A program made the position numbers and the translations under genes. Under the pieces are notes generated by a model that worked only from the letters and a program-made list of their open reading frames with translations, had not been told where the DNA came from and did not search any database. This document shows positions 40,921 through 51,353 of a stretch of 64,000 bases of DNA, one piece after another. Position 1 is the first letter of the stretch. Every line of letters begins with the position of its first letter. The stretch covers positions 46,857 through 110,856 of the forward strand of contig JAUHWG010000032.1 of the NCBI GenBank assembly GCA_030424595.1, read 5' to 3'. The DNA comes from Polyangia bacterium (GTDB lineage: Bacteria; Myxococcota_A; Polyangia; Nannocystales; Nannocystaceae).

Positions 40921-40954
40921 TTAAAGAAATCGAGCGACCCCGGGGGGTCGCTCG
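40921..40954 (-). terminator. Intrinsic terminator on the minus strand
   Basis: Perfect 11-bp stem (cgagcgacccc at 40931-40941 with ggggtcgctcg at 40944-40954). On the minus strand the stem is followed by atttcttta, a T-rich tract, making a classical terminator for a transcript coming from above 40955. No gene sits there, only the hairpins at 40994-41169. Confidence 0.75.
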
Positions 40955-40993
40955 CTCGATCGTCGGGAGTGTCTACCTCTCGACCTGGGACAT

Positions 40994-41169
40994 GGAAGGC
41001 TCACCGAACTCGCCGCCGAAGTACCCCTACGGTGGCGCACGGAACCGCGATTTGCGGGGTTGGTCCAGCCCGTCGCCACCGTAGGGGTACTTCGGCGATA
41101 GCGACGTTCTGGAATAGCCTTCCTTGTGAATGATGCTTGGCGGAACTCTCGGTCGGCGCAACGCCGACC
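40994..41169 (-). ncRNA. Candidate structured RNA: 24-bp perfect inverted repeat with flanking hairpins
   Basis: Perfect 24-bp arms (cgccgaagtacccctacggt plus ggcg at 41014-41037, complement at 41074-41097) enclose a 36-nt loop. An outer 8-bp pairing (ggaaggct 40994-41001 with agccttcc 41116-41123) extends it. A further 8-bp hairpin, ggtcggcg/cgccgacc, lies at 41151-41169. The minus-strand terminator follows at 40921-40954. No ORF of substance is present. It could instead be a MITE or transposon relic; no promoter could be read. Confidence 0.45.
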
Positions 41170-41435
41170 ACGGTGCAGAGCACCTAGCTAGACTCTCATC
41201 CTCCTGAAGATCGAGTTCAATACCTCTAGCACGATCCTTCTGGGGAGATCAACGCCCCAGGTCGCCCGGCCTGCGGCAGGTCGCCCGTCACCGGCGACGC
41301 GGGCGTCTGTACGAGGGCTGCGCGATCAGAACGCAGGGGCAGGTCCAGGCGGATCCCGTGGCGCGGTCGTCGGAGCTCGTCACGGAGAGCCGCGAGGGGC
41401 CGCTCCGACGCGTGCGCCTGGAGGCTTCGTTCGGT

Positions 41436-41625
41436 GGATCGCCCCGGCGGAAAGCCCCGGTCGAGCGCTCTGGCGGAAAGCCCGGTGGAGCGCTCTGTCG
41501 GTGGAGCGCTCTGATCGCTCCAGTGGAACGCTCTGAGTGGATCGCCCCAGTGGATCGCCCCGGTGGATCGCCCCGGTGGATCGCCCCGGTGGATCGCCCC
41601 GGCGGATCGCCGGCAGACCGCGCCG
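41436..41625. repeat. Short tandem repeats (ggatcgccccggt-type)
   Basis: About twelve 12-18-bp variants based on ggatcgccccggt and gagcgctctgg. It occupies the end of the 470-bp gene-free stretch 41170-41637. The first part of that gap (41190-41250) is noticeably less G+C-rich than its surroundings, and no gene was recognised. Confidence 0.75.
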
Positions 41626-41637
41626 GCCAGGCGGTGA

Positions 41638-42408
41638 TCAGTCCGGGTAGGCCCGGACCCGGACCTCGAGGCGACGGAAGCCCGCGATCCCGCCGAACGA
41701 GCCGCCGATGTGCACGACCTCGACAGTCTCGAGCATGTCAGGGAACTTCACCGCCGGCGGCGGCAGCTTCTTGAGGGCATCCGCGAAGGCCTCGTCAAAG
41801 GAGAGGTCGTTGGAGTAGCCGGTCGCCTCGCGGTAGTGGACGTTGAGATCGCTGAGGATCGGCAAGGGCTTGCCGCCCAGGGGCATGATGTCGTCGCTCG
41901 GGAGCGGGGCCTGGGCCGCGAGGGGCTCCTTGGGCTGCGGCCGCGGAGGCGGGCGGCTCGGGGACTTGGCCTTGGGGGTCGCCTTGGCCTTGGGGGTCGG
42001 CTCGGCCTCGGAGGCCGGCTTCTCATCGTCGGCTTCGATCCCCATCCCGGCGAGCTCGACGTCCTGCGAGTCCTCCAGGCTGAGGCTCAGGACGATGTCG
42101 ACCAGGTCCTCCTCCGTGTACTCGACCGGGACGTTGTCGTCGCCGTCGACGTGGCGGAGGGTGACGAGCTCGGAGGGACGGCCGATCGAGAAGATCTCGC
42201 CGTAGCGGAAGGGGGTGGTCCCGCCGGTCGCGGGCCCCGGGCGTCGGCGGGCGCGGAGCTCAAAGATCGGCCGCTCACCCTCGCCGACCTGACCGATGTC
42301 GAGGTCGAAGTCGGGGGTCGGGAGCTCGCCCTCGGCGATGATGAGGAGCTGCGAGCGGGAATAAAACGCGTAGATCGCGGTGCGCTTGGCGAGTTGAGCT
42401 TCCGACAT
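41638..42408 (-). CDS. Hypothetical protein with Lys/Pro/Ala linker
   Basis: A 256-residue soluble protein of unrecognised family. The N-terminal half (1-120) is beta-rich and acidic. A Pro/Lys/Ala linker (about 125-165, PKAKATPKAKSPSRPPPRPQ) follows, and a C-terminal segment contains NDLSFDEAFADALKKLPPPA and EVVHIGGSFGGIAGFRRLEV. ATG 42408 is preceded by a GTG in frame at 42411. The two-domain layout with a flexible linker suggests a scaffold, but no function is assigned. Confidence 0.6.
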   Translation of the reverse strand: MSEAQLAKRTAIYAFYSRSQLLIIAEGELPTPDFDLDIGQVGEGERPIFELRARRRPGPATGGTTPFRYGEIFSIGRPSELVTLRHVDGDDNVPVEYTEEDLVDIVLSLSLEDSQDVELAGMGIEADDEKPASEAEPTPKAKATPKAKSPSRPPPRPQPKEPLAAQAPLPSDDIMPLGGKPLPILSDLNVHYREATGYSNDLSFDEAFADALKKLPPPAVKFPDMLETVEVVHIGGSFGGIAGFRRLEVRVRAYPD

Positions 42409-42665
42409 CACTTCGGTCCCTGCCTAGCTCGGAGGATATCAGCCAATCGCGTCGAGATTGCGGCGGACTTGCTGACGTCCGCCGCGCGGCTGTGCTCGGG
42501 TGTGGACGACACAGGTCGGATCGACCTCTCTCAAGGTCACCGTGGCAGAAAATTCGCGGCCCTGGATCGCACGCTGGGGGCTGTCGGCCTCATCTTCGCA
42601 TGTAGGACAATGTCGCACTCGAGAGGTGGGGATCGCGACGTTGGTGATCCTCTATTCTGGGGGCG

Positions 42666-43736
42666 ATGAAGTCAGCCGCGCCGAACCGGGCTCCCCTCAG
42701 CTCTGGGGCTGCGGCGAAGCCCCGCAGGGGCTTCATCGCCGGCCCCCTCTACGACAGCCTCTTCTTCATCGGCTCGCCGCTCCTGGCCATGGTGCTGGGG
42801 ATCTGGATCGCCGATTCGCCGCTGCGGACGACGACGCTTGAGATCGGCGAGTACAGCGACAGCCCCGCGGGGCTCTTCATCGGCTCGTTCATCATGGCCC
42901 ACCTGGTCCTGGTGTTCTTCCGGTCCCACGCGAACGGGGCGATCTTCAAGACCTTCCCCCTGCGCTTCACCCTGATCCCGGCGCTCCTCTTCGGCGGGAT
43001 CCTCCTCTCGGACTGGGTGATGGTCGCGACGTCGGTGGTGGCGACCTGGTGGGACGTCTACCACTCGAGCCTCCAGACCTTCGGGCTCGGCCGGATCTAC
43101 GACTCCAAGGCGGGCAACAACGCCAAGGTCGGGCGACGCCTCGACTACCTGCTCAACATCCTCCTCTACGCCGGGCCGATCCTCGCCGGCGCGACCCTCT
43201 TCGATCACGTCGAGGACTTCTCGGAGTTCGACCAGCTCGACGATGTCGTCGCCGCCTTCTTCTCGTCGGTGCCGGCCCGGGTCGAGGGCTTTGAGGAGAC
43301 GCTGACGTGGCTCATCGTCGGCGTCGGCGTTCCCTTCCTCGCCTATTACATCGGCGCCTACATCCGCTACGCGCGGCAGGGCTACAAGGTGTCGACGCAG
43401 AAGGTCGCGCTCTACGTGTTGACGGGGCTCTGCTCGATCTTCACCTGGGGGTTCAACTCCTTCGGCGAGGCCTTCTTCATCATGAACTTCTTCCACGCGC
43501 TGCAGTACTTCGCGCTGGTGTGGTGGATGGAGCGCGACAACATGACCCGGACGATGCGGACGGGCCGGCGCTGGCTGACGCTGGTGGTCTTCCTCGGGTT
43601 CGGGTTCTCGTACGGTCTGTGGGCGGAGCTGCTGGACGGCGACGTGCGCTGGGCGATGGCGATCGTCTCGGTCGTGTCGATCATGCACTTTTGGTACGAC
43701 GGCTTTATCTGGTCCGTCCGTCGTCGGCAGGTCTAG
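42666..43736 (+). CDS. Multi-pass membrane protein with conserved His-containing segments
   Basis: A 356-residue protein with about eight membrane helices. Histidines recur at helix edges: FFRSHANGAIF, WWDVYHSSLQTFGLGR, MNFFHALQYFALVWWMERD and MHFWYDGFIWSVRR. Clusters of His in membrane proteins often bind iron or haem, as in desaturase-like and Brp/Blh-like enzymes, but no full motif of either is met. Family not recognised. The ATG at 42666 is followed by a 25-residue basic soluble tail. It is divergent from the hypothetical gene ending at 41638, whose start is 258 bp away. Confidence 0.7.
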   Translation: MKSAAPNRAPLSSGAAAKPRRGFIAGPLYDSLFFIGSPLLAMVLGIWIADSPLRTTTLEIGEYSDSPAGLFIGSFIMAHLVLVFFRSHANGAIFKTFPLRFTLIPALLFGGILLSDWVMVATSVVATWWDVYHSSLQTFGLGRIYDSKAGNNAKVGRRLDYLLNILLYAGPILAGATLFDHVEDFSEFDQLDDVVAAFFSSVPARVEGFEETLTWLIVGVGVPFLAYYIGAYIRYARQGYKVSTQKVALYVLTGLCSIFTWGFNSFGEAFFIMNFFHALQYFALVWWMERDNMTRTMRTGRRWLTLVVFLGFGFSYGLWAELLDGDVRWAMAIVSVVSIMHFWYDGFIWSVRRRQV

Positions 43737-43858
43737 GCGGGTGTAGGCAGGTCGTAGGCAGGTCGTAGGCAGGTCGTAGGGAGGTCTGGGCAGGTCGTAG
43801 GGAGGTCTGGGCAGGTCTGGGCAGGTCGTAGGCAGGTCGTAGGCAGGTCGTAGGCGGG
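43737..43858. repeat. 11-bp tandem repeat (aggcaggtcgt)
   Basis: About eleven copies of a gtaggcaggtc unit, with ggaggtctggg variants, begin exactly at the membrane protein's stop codon. Confidence 0.9.
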
Positions 43859-43973
43859 GGCAGCGATGCGGTGCTCTGCGCTTGGGCGGAGGCTCACCTC
43901 GTGCTTGTCGCAGGGCGGAGCTGGGGGCTGTAGGCGGGCGGGCGAGGGGCGACGAGGCAGGTCCCTCGCGGAC

Positions 43974-44102
43974 GCGGGTCCCACCATGCCACGTGCTCGC
44001 CACGGGTGGGGCTGATCTGCTTGAAGAGGCAGGGTACGCGTGTCTCCGCGCGAGGCACGGGTCCTCCCGCTGCGTCCCACCCGTCGCCCCTCGCTCGCCC
44101 GA
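43974..44102 (+). repeat. Diverged direct repeat, left copy
   Basis: Shares gcgggtccc...atgcca(c/g)gtgctcgc, gtgtctccgcgcgaggc, cgggtcctcccgctgcgtcc and cgctcgcccgag in the same order with 44310-44436. The pair flanks the array at 44131-44269. Directly to its left (43917-43950) is the block that recurs inverted at 24529-24574. Confidence 0.75.
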
Positions 44103-44130
44103 GTGAGTCTGTCTGGGCTCCGCTTGGGGG

Positions 44131-44269
44131 GTGGCGGCGGACTTTGTCAGCGTCGAGGTCGTCACCGCGGGTTGGCGGCGGACTTTGTCAGCGTCGAGGT
44201 GGGTTGGCGGCGGACTTTGTCAGCGTCGAGGTGGGTTGGCGGCGGACTTCGTCAGCGTCGAGGTCGTCA
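44131..44269. repeat. Array of four near-identical units (24-bp core)
   Basis: The core ggcggcggactttgtcagcg continuing tcgaggt occurs four times (about 44133, 44173, 44205 and 44237), separated by gggtt or gtcaccgcgggtt. Open frames through it are repeat artefacts. Confidence 0.85.
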
Positions 44270-44309
44270 CTTCTGCGGGCCCGCAGAGATGTAGGCTGGA
44301 CCCTGGGCT

Positions 44310-44436
44310 GCGGGTCCCCATGCCAGGTGCTCGCTGGTGGGGAGGGGGAGGTGCTTGGAGAGACAGGGGAGGGGTGTCTCCGCGCGAGGCCCGGGTCCTC
44401 CCGCTGCGTCCGCTCCTCGCCATTCGCTCGCCCGAG
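44310..44436 (+). repeat. Diverged direct repeat, right copy
   Basis: Counterpart of 43974-44102. The segment from ggtgtctccgcgcgaggc to the end matches best. No gene is found in 43859-44510. Confidence 0.75.
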
Positions 44437-44510
44437 GAGAGCGAGCCGTGCTCACGTGTACAACAAGGGTCAGGCGTTGTAAGGGCTGGCGACCTCTGCC
44501 ATCCTCAGGG

Positions 44511-45197
44511 ATGGTCCGTCGAGCGCTCGTGGTGGGACTCGTGGTGGGGGCTTGCACCTCGTCCGGGCCTGGGCAGTCGTCCAAGGTGGCAGTGGAGCGT
44601 GAGGCTGTCGAGCGAGGGCCCGTGCAGATGGAGTTGAAGGCGATTCGGCACGGCAAGCCGCCGCTGCGCTGGTACTCCGGGCGCCTGACGCTCGAGAACC
44701 ATGCCGATCGTCCCCGGTGGCTGGTCTTCCCGTACTCCATCTCGACTCCGTTGCAGGCAGAGCCGGTGTTCACGGCGGACGACTCCCCGGGGATCCCCTT
44801 TGGCGGGTCGGGCTACAGGGGGGAGGGCGGAGATGTGGTGGAGGTGCGGATGTACGGCAGCAATTTTTCGGCGTTCCACCTCGCGGCGCATGGCCGGGTG
44901 GTCTTCGAGCGCTATGGCCTCGAGGCGTGGGGGCCGGTGGAGCGCTTCGAGGTGTGGGAGGTCGCGGAGCTGCGGGTCGACGGGAGGCCGCTGGAGGACT
45001 GGCTCCCGTACCCCACGCTCTCCGGCGCCGACGTCATCGTCGGGCCGAACGTCAAGAGCAGCAACCTAGACTGGAACCCCGTCACCCATAGAGGGCGCAA
45101 GGACTACCCCGCCGAGCCCGTTCAGGAGGTCCGCGCCGAGGTCGTGCGGCGCTGGCCGGTGGAGATCGTCGGCGCCGCCGAGCAGCATGCTCGGTGA
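44511..45197 (+). CDS. Predicted lipoprotein of unknown function
   Basis: A 228-residue protein starting ATG 44511. The signal MVRRALVVGLVVGACTSSG has a lipobox (VGAC) putting the acylated Cys at 15. The mature part is beta-rich with aromatic strands (PPLRWYSGRLTLENHADRPR, WLVFPYSISTPLQ), which may be an immunoglobulin-like or lipocalin-like fold; not recognised. It has no other Cys. Converges with the kinase gene that ends at 45339; the 141-bp gap has nothing recognisable. Confidence 0.65.
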   Translation: MVRRALVVGLVVGACTSSGPGQSSKVAVEREAVERGPVQMELKAIRHGKPPLRWYSGRLTLENHADRPRWLVFPYSISTPLQAEPVFTADDSPGIPFGGSGYRGEGGDVVEVRMYGSNFSAFHLAAHGRVVFERYGLEAWGPVERFEVWEVAELRVDGRPLEDWLPYPTLSGADVIVGPNVKSSNLDWNPVTHRGRKDYPAEPVQEVRAEVVRRWPVEIVGAAEQHAR

Positions 45198-45338
45198 CCG
45201 TTGGTGACCGCTGGCGAACGCCGACGAGCGAGCGTGGGGCCCATCTCTCCCGGCCTACGCCACAGCCTCCGCCTCTCAACCCGAAAGTGCAGCGCTCCAA
45301 GCACCGGCCCGGACTTCGACCCATCCCACGCATTCGGC

Positions 45339-48293
45339 CTAGGGCGCGCGATGGCTCCGCAGCCAGGCCGCCAGCTTCGCCGAGACCTTCGCGTCGCCGG
45401 TGTCGCTGTCGATGAGGGCCCGCTCTGCCGAGCGGACCAGCTCGACGGCCTCAGGGCGGCGCTCGACGGTCGGCCACAGCTGCTCCGCCTTGAGCAGCTT
45501 GAGCCGCGAGGCGGTCGAGACGTGATCCGGGTGCTCCTCGAGGATCGCCAGGGCCGCGTCGAGCTCGGCGAAGGCGGCCTCGGCGTCGCCGGTGGCGAAG
45601 CGCACCTCGGCCCGCTTCGCCTGGAGATCGGCGTAGATCGGGTGCTCCTCGCCGTTGATCTTCGCCGAGCGGGCGAGGGCGGCGTCGATGTGCTCGAGGG
45701 CCTCGTCGTGGCGCTCCGCGAGCAGCGCGACCTCTGCGAGCCCCGAGAGGATCAGCACCGTCTGCGAGGTCTCGCTCAGCGATCGCGCCTCGAGGATCGA
45801 GAGGGCGCGACGGAGGTAGGGGACGGCCTCCTCAGGGCGGCCCTCCTCGCTCAGGACGTCGGCGAGGTTGTAGAGCGGGTAGATGAGCTCAGGGTGGTCG
45901 TCGCCGCGGGTGGCCTCGTCGATCGCCAAGGCGCGCTGGATCATCGGGATCGCCTCCGCGTTGCGGCCCAGGTCCGCGAGGGCGGCGGCGAGGCCGTTGA
46001 GGGATTGCGACACCTCGGTGTGATCGGGGCCGTAGGCGGCCTCGCGGGCCTCGAGGGCGACGACGAAGGACTCGCGGGCCGCCTCGAGCTCGCCCTTCAT
46101 CAGCTGGACCGCGCCGAGGTTGTAGCGGAGCATCGCGTTGTAGGGGTGCTCGGGCCCGGCGAGCGCGGTGTGGATGCTCAGCGCGCGCCGAAGCGTCGCC
46201 TCTGAGCCGGTCAGATCGCCGCTCGTCTTCTGGACTGTGCTGTAGATGTTGAGGGCGCTGGCGTAGAGGTGGGGGTGGTCGTCCTGGTGGGCGGAGGCGA
46301 GGGCGACCGCGCTCTTGATCGCGACCGCGGCGTGGGCCGGTCGTCCGGTCTCGAGGTCGACGATCCCCCGGTTGAGGTCGAGGAGGATCCGCTGCTTGGG
46401 ATCTTCGCCGGCGCGGCGGAGCTTGGCCTCGGCGACGAGGGTCCAGCTGCGGGCGGCGGAGGCGTCGGCGTAGTCGATCCCGTCGACGCGCAGGAGCTCG
46501 ATCGCGATCTCTGCGGCGAGCCTGTCGTCGCCGATCGCCTCCGCCTCGACGAAGCCCGCGTCGAGGTCGGCGCGGGCCTGCTCGAAGGTGCCGAGGTGTT
46601 CGCGGACGGTGCCGCGGCGGTGGAGCGCCGCGGCCCGCAAGGGCGCCGCGTCGAGGCTCTCGGCGAGCTCTAGGGCCTCGTTCGCGAGGGCCTCACCGCG
46701 ATCGAGCTTGCCCGCTCGTTGGGCGATCCGGGCCTCGAGGAGCAGCCCCTCGGCGGACTCCCAAACCTCGAAGTTGCTCGCCTCGGCGCCCCGATACTCG
46801 CGGCGCCGCAGGGCGCTCGCGGCGAGCCCCTCGAGGTCGGCGCAGGGCTCCAGCGGGGCGAGCCCTGAGACCGTCGAGAGGGCGTTCTCGACCACCTGGG
46901 TGTCTGCGTCCCGGAGGAGCTCCGTGGTCGTCTTGAGCTCGAGCTTGCGCCGATCGAGGCAGGCGGTCTGCTCGCCGAGCGCCGGCGGGAGCTGTCCGCG
47001 GGTGCCCTCCCTGGCCATACATGCGTCGACCATGGCCGGCGCCAAGGCGGCGGCGTAGCGCTCCAGGCGGGGCTCGATCGCGGTCCAGGTCGCGTCGCTG
47101 TAGCTGAGCCCGGTGGCGGCGAGCGAGGCCTGGATGTCGCGGGCGACCGCAGCGTCCCAGATCCCACCGAGGTCTCCAGCGCCGGCGCAGCGCGTCGTCA
47201 GGTCATCACTGTCGACCCGGGCGACGGTGTAGGCGAGCAGGACCAGGGCGAGGGCGGCGAGGGCGAAGCTGGCGATCCGGACGAGCCGACGCCCGCCCTG
47301 GGTGGCCCGGGACAGGTCGCGCAGGAGGGAGACCATGTCCGGGTAGCGCTCGTCGCGGTCGACCGCAAGGCCGCGCAGGAGCACCTTTCCGAGCGCCGCC
47401 GGGATCGCCCGCGAGGGGATCGACGGGGGCCCCTCGCGGACCGCTTGACGGAGCTCCTCGACCGTCTTGGCGGCGTAGGGGCGGGCGCCGTAGAGCGACT
47501 CCCAGAGGGCGACGGAGAAGGCGTAGACGTCGCAGCGAGCGTCGGTGTCGCCGAGGAAGAGCTGCTCTGGGGCCATGTAGGCCGGCGTGCCGAGGAGGGT
47601 GCCGGCTTGGGTGAGCTCGACGCCCAGCGAGGTCGAGCTCATCGCCGAGAGGAGCGCGCCGCGGAGGGAGGCGCTGCTCTCTAGGGTCGACTCGTTCGCC
47701 GGGACCTGCGAGCCCGCGCGGGCGAGGCCGAAGTCGAGGATCCGCGGGCGACCGTCGTCGGCGACGATCACGTTGACGGGCTTGAAGTCGCGGTGGATGA
47801 GGCCGGCCTGGTGCGCCGCCGCCAGCCCCTTTCCTGTCTCAATGTACATCTCGACGATGTCGCGCCAGGTCGGCGACCTGTCGCTGCGCCACTGCCTCAG
47901 CGTCACGCCCTCGACGTACTCCATCACCAGGTAGACCTGATCGCCGTAGCTCGCGGTCTCGTAGACCTGGATCACGTTGGGGTGGGAGAGCTTGGCGAGC
48001 GCCTGCGCCTCGCGCTGGAGGCGGGTGCGCCCGAGGGTCCCCTCCTCGGGCCGACTCAGGAGGAGCTTGATCGCGACGCGGCGATCGAGCTCGTCGTCGT
48101 AGGCGGTGTAGACGACGCCCATGCCCCCCTGACCCAAGCGGCGGAGCACCGTGTAGCGGCCGATCTTGAGGGGCTGCGGCGCCTCGACGGGCGCGCTTGG
48201 GGGACCGGCTAGCCCGGGCGTCGTCGGGCCCCCCTCGCTCGGCTCGATCCGGGTCGGCGCGTCCTCCTCGCTCCCCTCGTCGGGCGTGGTCAT
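45339..48293 (-). CDS. Ser/Thr protein kinase with TPR C-terminus
   Basis: A 984-residue Hanks-type kinase. The glycine loop RRLGQGGMGVVYTAYDDELD, Lys76 (VAIK), HRDFKPVN (167-174) and DFG (187-189) are intact. A single membrane helix lies at about 338-357 (RIASFALAALALVLLAYTVA). The C-terminal two-thirds is a TPR array with kinesin-light-chain-like motifs (ALAGPEHPYNAMLRYNLGAV, YGPDHTEVSQSLNGLAAAL). An N-terminal 43-residue Pro-rich tail precedes the kinase. It has the same plan as the kinase at 6023-9172 but no sigma gene beside it. Confidence 0.93.
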   Translation of the reverse strand: MTTPDEGSEEDAPTRIEPSEGGPTTPGLAGPPSAPVEAPQPLKIGRYTVLRRLGQGGMGVVYTAYDDELDRRVAIKLLLSRPEEGTLGRTRLQREAQALAKLSHPNVIQVYETASYGDQVYLVMEYVEGVTLRQWRSDRSPTWRDIVEMYIETGKGLAAAHQAGLIHRDFKPVNVIVADDGRPRILDFGLARAGSQVPANESTLESSASLRGALLSAMSSTSLGVELTQAGTLLGTPAYMAPEQLFLGDTDARCDVYAFSVALWESLYGARPYAAKTVEELRQAVREGPPSIPSRAIPAALGKVLLRGLAVDRDERYPDMVSLLRDLSRATQGGRRLVRIASFALAALALVLLAYTVARVDSDDLTTRCAGAGDLGGIWDAAVARDIQASLAATGLSYSDATWTAIEPRLERYAAALAPAMVDACMAREGTRGQLPPALGEQTACLDRRKLELKTTTELLRDADTQVVENALSTVSGLAPLEPCADLEGLAASALRRREYRGAEASNFEVWESAEGLLLEARIAQRAGKLDRGEALANEALELAESLDAAPLRAAALHRRGTVREHLGTFEQARADLDAGFVEAEAIGDDRLAAEIAIELLRVDGIDYADASAARSWTLVAEAKLRRAGEDPKQRILLDLNRGIVDLETGRPAHAAVAIKSAVALASAHQDDHPHLYASALNIYSTVQKTSGDLTGSEATLRRALSIHTALAGPEHPYNAMLRYNLGAVQLMKGELEAARESFVVALEAREAAYGPDHTEVSQSLNGLAAALADLGRNAEAIPMIQRALAIDEATRGDDHPELIYPLYNLADVLSEEGRPEEAVPYLRRALSILEARSLSETSQTVLILSGLAEVALLAERHDEALEHIDAALARSAKINGEEHPIYADLQAKRAEVRFATGDAEAAFAELDAALAILEEHPDHVSTASRLKLLKAEQLWPTVERRPEAVELVRSAERALIDSDTGDAKVSAKLAAWLRSHRAP

Positions 48294-48397
48294 CGAGCCA
48301 TCCCCATCGGCGTTGCCTTACCTGAGTCTAGCCCCGCGGGTCGACGCATTTCGTGCCGGTGAGGCGCGCTCAAGCGCGTCGTCGGTCCTGGCAGGCC

Positions 48398-48540
48398 GTG
48401 GCAAGAGTCCCGCGCGCTCTCGCCTGCGCTCGTCGTCCCTCTCGGCTCGGCCGAGACCTGCAGTACCGCCCGGTAGAGCGGCGCCTTGTCCGAGCCGAGA
48501 GGGCCCACGATTGCGGCGCGAGAGCGCAGGGGACCGCCAC
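48398..48540. repeat. Dispersed inverted-repeat element, copy 2
   Basis: The left arm gtggcaagagtcccgcgcgc is complementary, with mismatches, to the right end agagcgcaggggaccgccac. The inner stem ctctcggctcgg pairs with ccgagccgagag. The centre has accgcccggtagagcggc, as in the other copies. It lies in the 368-bp gap between the kinase start (48293) and the membrane protein stop (48662), where nothing else is recognised. Confidence 0.8.
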
Positions 48541-48661
48541 TCCGGGCTGTTAGGCGATGTGGTCCGCGCGCCTCCGCTCGCTCCTGGACGGTCGCGCGCT
48601 GGGCTCCCATCGCTGCCGCTTCGGTCGAAGAGCTCGCGGCGCGTTGGCGACCCGCGGCGCG

Positions 48662-49354
48662 CTAGCGATCCGCGCCCGAGGACCGGACGAGCCGGAGGCT
48701 GTAGAGCCCGCCGTCGCCGCAGAGGTGATCGACGAGGGCGAGGAGGAAGAGGCTCGCGCCGATCATCTCCAGCGACTCCTCGAGGAGGTCGATCGCCGCA
48801 TAGACCAGGTTCTCATTGCCGGCCTGCTCGGTCCACAGGCCCAGCGGGAGCTCGAGGAAGAGGGCGCCGGTCAGGTAGATCGCCGCCGAGAGGAGGAAGC
48901 GTCGGCGCGAGGGCTGGGGGAGGCGGCGGAGGAAGGGGAGGTAGAGGATCCCGAGGAGCGCGACGATCGCCGCCGCCGGCAGCACCCAGCCGAAGTAGAA
49001 GATCCCGCTGGTGTTCTCGAACATCGCGTCGACGGCCTCGTGGATCCCGACCGTCTCGTCGAAGGAGATGTAGAAGAAGCCGGCGCTGAGGAGCCACCAG
49101 CGCCAGCGATCCCCCTGGGCGGCGCTGGCGATCACCGCCAGGACCCCGCCGCAGAGCGCCAGCAGGGTCGCCGAGTACCAGGTCGGCAGGTTGCCCTCGT
49201 AGCTGAGGGAGAGCAGCGTCAGCAGGTCGCGGCGGATCGCCGCCTCGGGCAGGAGCTGGACCGAGAGCTCGGCGAAGACGCCGAGGACGATCACGAGCAG
49301 CGTGGCTGTCCCGAGCGCCAGGCGCAGGCGTGATCGGCGAAGGCTGGTCTCCAT
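48662..49354 (-). CDS. Six-helix membrane protein with conserved acidic/His motif
   Basis: A 230-residue protein with about six membrane helices. The loop or helix motif ISFDETVGIHEAVD and the later LLEESLEMIGASLFL place Glu, Asp and His inside the membrane region, as in a family of conserved bacterial proteins without known function. It follows sthA by 18 bp on the same strand, so it may be cotranscribed with it. The tail (GLYSLRLVRSSGADR) is short and soluble. Confidence 0.7.
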   Translation of the reverse strand: METSLRRSRLRLALGTATLLVIVLGVFAELSVQLLPEAAIRRDLLTLLSLSYEGNLPTWYSATLLALCGGVLAVIASAAQGDRWRWWLLSAGFFYISFDETVGIHEAVDAMFENTSGIFYFGWVLPAAAIVALLGILYLPFLRRLPQPSRRRFLLSAAIYLTGALFLELPLGLWTEQAGNENLVYAAIDLLEESLEMIGASLFLLALVDHLCGDGGLYSLRLVRSSGADR

Positions 49355-49372
49355 GCCCGGCCTCGCAGCGCC

Positions 49373-50788
<1,416 letters not shown>

Positions 50789-50886
50789 CGTCGCTCCTCG
50801 CCCCTGCGGGCGCCGCGAGTCTACCAGCGATAGGGGGCCTTCGACGGCTGTTGACAGGAGCGCCCAGCTCCGGGAACGTGCCGGTG

Positions 50887-51183
50887 ATGACCCGCAAAGA
50901 GCTCGTGACTGCCCTTCGCGATCGCCTCTCCGAGGGGGAGCAGAGCCCCGCGCTCGCGCAGCTCTCCCGCGTGGACCTCGCCGCGCTCATCGATCTCACG
51001 TTCGAGACCATCGGCGAGGCGATCGCCGCCGACGGGCGCTTCTCCCAGCCGGGCTTCGGGACCTTCTCGGCGAAGACCATCCCCCCGCGGCCCGGTCGCA
51101 ATCCGCGGACGGGAGAGGCGATCATGGTCGGCGAGCGCCGGTCGATCGCGTTTCGCCCGAGCGACCGGCTAAAGGCGCTCTAG
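50887..51183 (+). CDS. HU/IHF-family DNA-binding protein
   Basis: A 98-residue nucleoid protein. The HU core is readable: the N-terminal MTRKELVTALRD, helix LIDLTFETIGEAIAADGRF, QPGFGTFSAKTIPPRPGRNP (DNA-binding arm with PGRNPRTGE) and RRSIAFRPSDRLK. The residue before the arm and the Pro of RPGRNP fit the IHF/HU fold. ATG 50887 is used; a GTG (50884) is directly upstream. Confidence 0.93.
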   Translation: MTRKELVTALRDRLSEGEQSPALAQLSRVDLAALIDLTFETIGEAIAADGRFSQPGFGTFSAKTIPPRPGRNPRTGEAIMVGERRSIAFRPSDRLKAL

Positions 51184-51216
51184 CAGCCCGTGGCGAGAGC
51201 CTCGCGCGCTTTGGCG
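51183..51216. repeat. Half copy of the dispersed inverted-repeat element
   Basis: tagcagcccgtggcgagagcctcgcgcgc matches the arm of the element at 52458 at about 23 of 29 positions and starts at the HU-gene stop codon. No complementary right arm was identified. Confidence 0.45.
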
Positions 51217-51353
51217 GGCGCTCTGGCGGGCCTCGATGCGGGCCTCTCCGGGGGAGCTGGCGACTCTCCGCGGGGCGCGTGAGGGCGGGCTCGCCCGCCC
51301 AGGGATCCGTCAGGGTCGGCTTGTGGGCGCTGGAGCATGCGTGATACGCCTCA

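Noticed and set aside
41001..41183. 60-codon minus-strand ORF across the 24-bp inverted repeat
   Set aside because: The ORF spans both arms of the palindrome and has no ribosome site or similarity; a structured RNA or mobile-element remnant explains the region better.
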